Shown here: positions 62,535-64,000 of the stretch, one piece after another | Numbering within the stretch: the stretch's first letter is position 1 | How the letters are laid out: every line of letters starts with the position of its first letter | NCBI GenBank assembly: GCA_035363095.1 | Contig: DAOSEK010000006.1 | Span: 1-64,000 of the forward strand | Length of the DNA stretch: 64,000 nucleotides | Source: DAOSEK01 sp035363095 | GTDB lineage: Archaea; Nanobdellota; Nanobdellia; Woesearchaeales; UBA119 | Reading direction: 5' to 3' | The notes under the pieces: generated by a model | Databases searched by the model: none | The model's input: the letters and a program-made list of their open reading frames with translations, nothing else | What the model was told of the DNA's origin: nothing | Program-made: the position numbers and the translations under genes

Positions 62535-63569
62535 TCAAAGCCAGTTACCTAAAGAGCTTTGTGATTTCTCTTTTGTTTTTTTTGCGATTTTTAAAAGGGA
62601 TGATTCAATCCTGTCATTAGAAAATTCATTCTCTAAAACTAATATTTCTTTCACTTTATTTATGTCGGGCGCTTTAAATTCAACTGAATAATTAGTATTT
62701 ATTGGCATATTTTTGATTAGATCAAATATCTCTTTCCAAGAACCGTTTGATTCTTCATCCCACAAAACTTCTTTAAATAACATATCAAAGTTTTGGTTGT
62801 GTTTTTTTACAAGTGCTAATCCTTTTTTTGGGCCGATTCCATTAATCCCGCTTTGGGTAAAATCATTTCCTACAAGCATTGACAGTACAATCAGTTCATC
62901 ATTAGATATGCCTAAATTTTTTAGGTTATCCTCAAGTGATATTAGCTCTATTTCTACATCATTATATAATAGAGAATTCGCCTTCTTTTTTTTGGCACCC
63001 TTATTTAGATTTCTCACAACTTTACAAGCGCCAAATACTAATGAATCAAAATCCTGTGAAGCACAGCAAAATGCATCATTATTTCTTACAAGATAAGCTG
63101 CTTGGGCTTCCCCTTCGCTTGGAGCTTGAATATAAGGGATACCCAAGGCGTCTAAGAGTCTTTTAGAGTCTAAAATCATCTTAGGGCTTAATTTTGAGGT
63201 CATCTTGGAGTATTTCTTCATCGACTCTATATCTTGCTTGTCTATTGCTTCTTTTAGCTTAAGCTCTGCTTTTATCTTGCGCTCTTTTCTTATTTCTTGC
63301 TCTTTTTGCTTTAAAGAAGGAGGGGTGCCGTCAAAGACGAAAATAGGGCGTATGTTGTTTTCTAAAAGAAAGATGCATCTTGAAAAAAGCCCTGCTAAAT
63401 GACTTGTTATCTCTCCTTTTGAGTTCATTAAAAGAGCGCCGTCATATTGTCTTATTGAAGACAGGAACTGATAAAGCCAGTTCAGAGAGTCTACTGCTAT
63501 TTTTTTACCAGATAAGAAGTCTATTTGTATATTTTCAATCTTTAGTAATGATTTTATTTGGGTTCCCAT
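62535..63569 (-). CDS. fen: Flap endonuclease 1 (FEN1)
   Basis: A 344-residue structure-specific nuclease that removes 5' flaps of Okazaki fragments. The N block has the metal Asp in AVDSLNWLYQF and FVFDGTPPSLK; the I block has APSEGEAQAAYL, ASQDFDSLVFG and LVGNDFTQSGINGIGPKKG (helix-hairpin-helix). The C-terminus ends QSSLGNWL, a PCNA-interacting motif like that of DP2. All catalytic carboxylates are visible. It adds a further replisome component to the window. Start at 63569 with an internal archaeal-type MGTQIKSLL beginning. Confidence 0.96.
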   Translation of the reverse strand: MGTQIKSLLKIENIQIDFLSGKKIAVDSLNWLYQFLSSIRQYDGALLMNSKGEITSHLAGLFSRCIFLLENNIRPIFVFDGTPPSLKQKEQEIRKERKIKAELKLKEAIDKQDIESMKKYSKMTSKLSPKMILDSKRLLDALGIPYIQAPSEGEAQAAYLVRNNDAFCCASQDFDSLVFGACKVVRNLNKGAKKKKANSLLYNDVEIELISLEDNLKNLGISNDELIVLSMLVGNDFTQSGINGIGPKKGLALVKKHNQNFDMLFKEVLWDEESNGSWKEIFDLIKNMPINTNYSVEFKAPDINKVKEILVLENEFSNDRIESSLLKIAKKTKEKSQSSLGNWL

Positions 63570-63647
63570 TTTTAAGATTATTTTTTAAAATTCTATTTGG
63601 TTTATCTTTTTTTAACAGGTTTTAATATTTTTGGAGCTATAATTTGA

Positions 63648-63980
63648 TAATTTCTATATTGGTTTTGGCAAGTATTTCCTGAGCTGGTTTTGATAGTGTT
63701 CCTGAGTATAATACTAGTAATGGTAGTTAGTAAGCACTTGTTTTAATGTTATATTTTTATTATTTCTATGTTTGTTTTGGCAAGTATTTCCTGAGCTGGT
63801 TTTGATAGTGTTCCTGAGTATAATACTAGTAATGGTAGTGAGTAAGCACTTGTTTTTAATGTTATATTTTTATTATTTCTATGTTTGTTTTGACAAGTAT
63901 TTCCTGAGCTGGTTTTGATAGTGTTCCTGAGTATAATACTAGTAATGGTAGTGAGTAAGCACTTGATTTAAGGAATGCTA
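63648..63980. repeat. 112-113-bp tandem repeat, three copies
   Basis: Copies share GGCAAGTATTTCCTGAGCTG starting at 63667, 63779 and (as GACAAG) 63892. The rightmost copy is the coding 3' end of the gene below; the other two are duplicates of its C-terminal codons. They differ by only a few bases. Confidence 0.93.
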
Positions 63981-64000
63981 AAGCTAAGTCTTTATCGCTT
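63862..64000 (-). CDS. C-terminal part of an unidentified protein, cut by the window edge
   Basis: Reading leftwards from the edge, an open frame encodes DLALAFLKSSAYSLPLLVLY followed by SGTLSKPAQEILVKTNIEII and K-I, then TAA at 63864-63862. The composition is that of a real protein, not of spacer DNA. The last 37 codons are duplicated twice downstream; a +1 shift at the stop would permit reading into the next copy. Family not recognised from this short part. Confidence 0.6.
   Translation of the reverse strand, partial: SDKDLALAFLKSSAYSLPLLVLYSGTLSKPAQEILVKTNIEIIKI

Overview
The window looks like a chromosomal segment of an A+T-rich archaeon, most likely a DPANN lineage close to Woesearchaeota or Pacearchaeota. 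The archaeal assignment is well supported: Orc1/Cdc6, both PolD subunits, MCM, an RPA32-like protein, FEN1, TBP, a histone, aIF2-beta, Hjc, Rpp30, RNase Z, PAN and a box C/D sRNA are all present. The finer placement is inference. It rests on membrane proteins with recurrent GITG motifs, short pilin-like proteins with a K-R/K-G/A-Q motif before a hydrophobic helix, and a small double-HTH protein beside a giant low-complexity protein. Many genes have a TATA-like element about 25 nt before the start codon and little leader, so leaderless transcription is probably common; others have clear GGAGG/GGTGA sites.

Layout. 1-2.5 kb: an edge-truncated poly-Asn protein, a small unknown gene and an intracellular-type subtilase. 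2.8-8 kb: asparaginyl-tRNA synthetase, a metallo-beta-lactamase-fold hydrolase and a HerA-type ATPase, separated by copies of a dispersed repeat. 8-11.6 kb: TBP, MCM and an RPA32-like OB-fold/winged-helix protein. 11.7-12.5 kb: a SpoIIM-family membrane protein. 12.5-14.8 kb: a 2.3-kb gene-free region with direct repeats and origin-recognition-box-like sequences, ending at orc1/cdc6; this is the best candidate replication origin. 14.8-22.2 kb: orc1/cdc6, PolD small subunit (with a long Asn-rich insert) and PolD large subunit. 22.5-27.3 kb: a 1449-residue membrane-anchored surface protein and an HTH regulator. 27.6-36.5 kb: a phosphoesterase, the histone/aIF2-beta/DUF424 operon, Hjc, RNase Z, a cryptic frameshifted small gene, two metallopeptidases and PAN. 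36.7-44 kb: a secreted Cys-rich protein, a box C/D sRNA, a tRNA thiolase, Rpp30 and a membrane glycosyltransferase. 44-59.7 kb: a cell-surface locus with two giant Cys-rich proteins and five pilin-like proteins. 60-64 kb: a tail-anchored protein, a ubiquitin-like sulfur carrier ending in Gly-Gly, a Trm5-like methyltransferase, FEN1, and the 3' end of a gene whose last exon-sized segment is triplicated.

Two themes stand out. First, a modular dispersed repeat (family R) of up to about 290 bp, built of three hairpin modules and a GATTTCATGAAATC palindrome, occurs at about 14 intergenic sites, whole, partial, inverted or tandem; a second inverted-repeat family (S) occurs twice, each time beside family R. 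Second, simple and tandem repeats are abundant for a small archaeal genome and several lie in frame in proteins (poly-Asn at the left edge, the PolD small-subunit insert, a 20-residue repeat in an M24 peptidase, and a Ser/Asn tract of over 300 residues before the membrane helix of a pilin-like protein, interrupted by a 100-N assembly gap).

Functionally, the replication genes (origin, Orc1/Cdc6, MCM, RPA-like, PolD, FEN1, with PCNA-interaction tails on PolD large subunit and FEN1) form a near-complete replisome neighbourhood. The thiolase at 40.3 kb and the Gly-Gly carrier at 61.2 kb probably act together in tRNA sulfur modification. The glycosyltransferase may serve the sequon-rich surface proteins.
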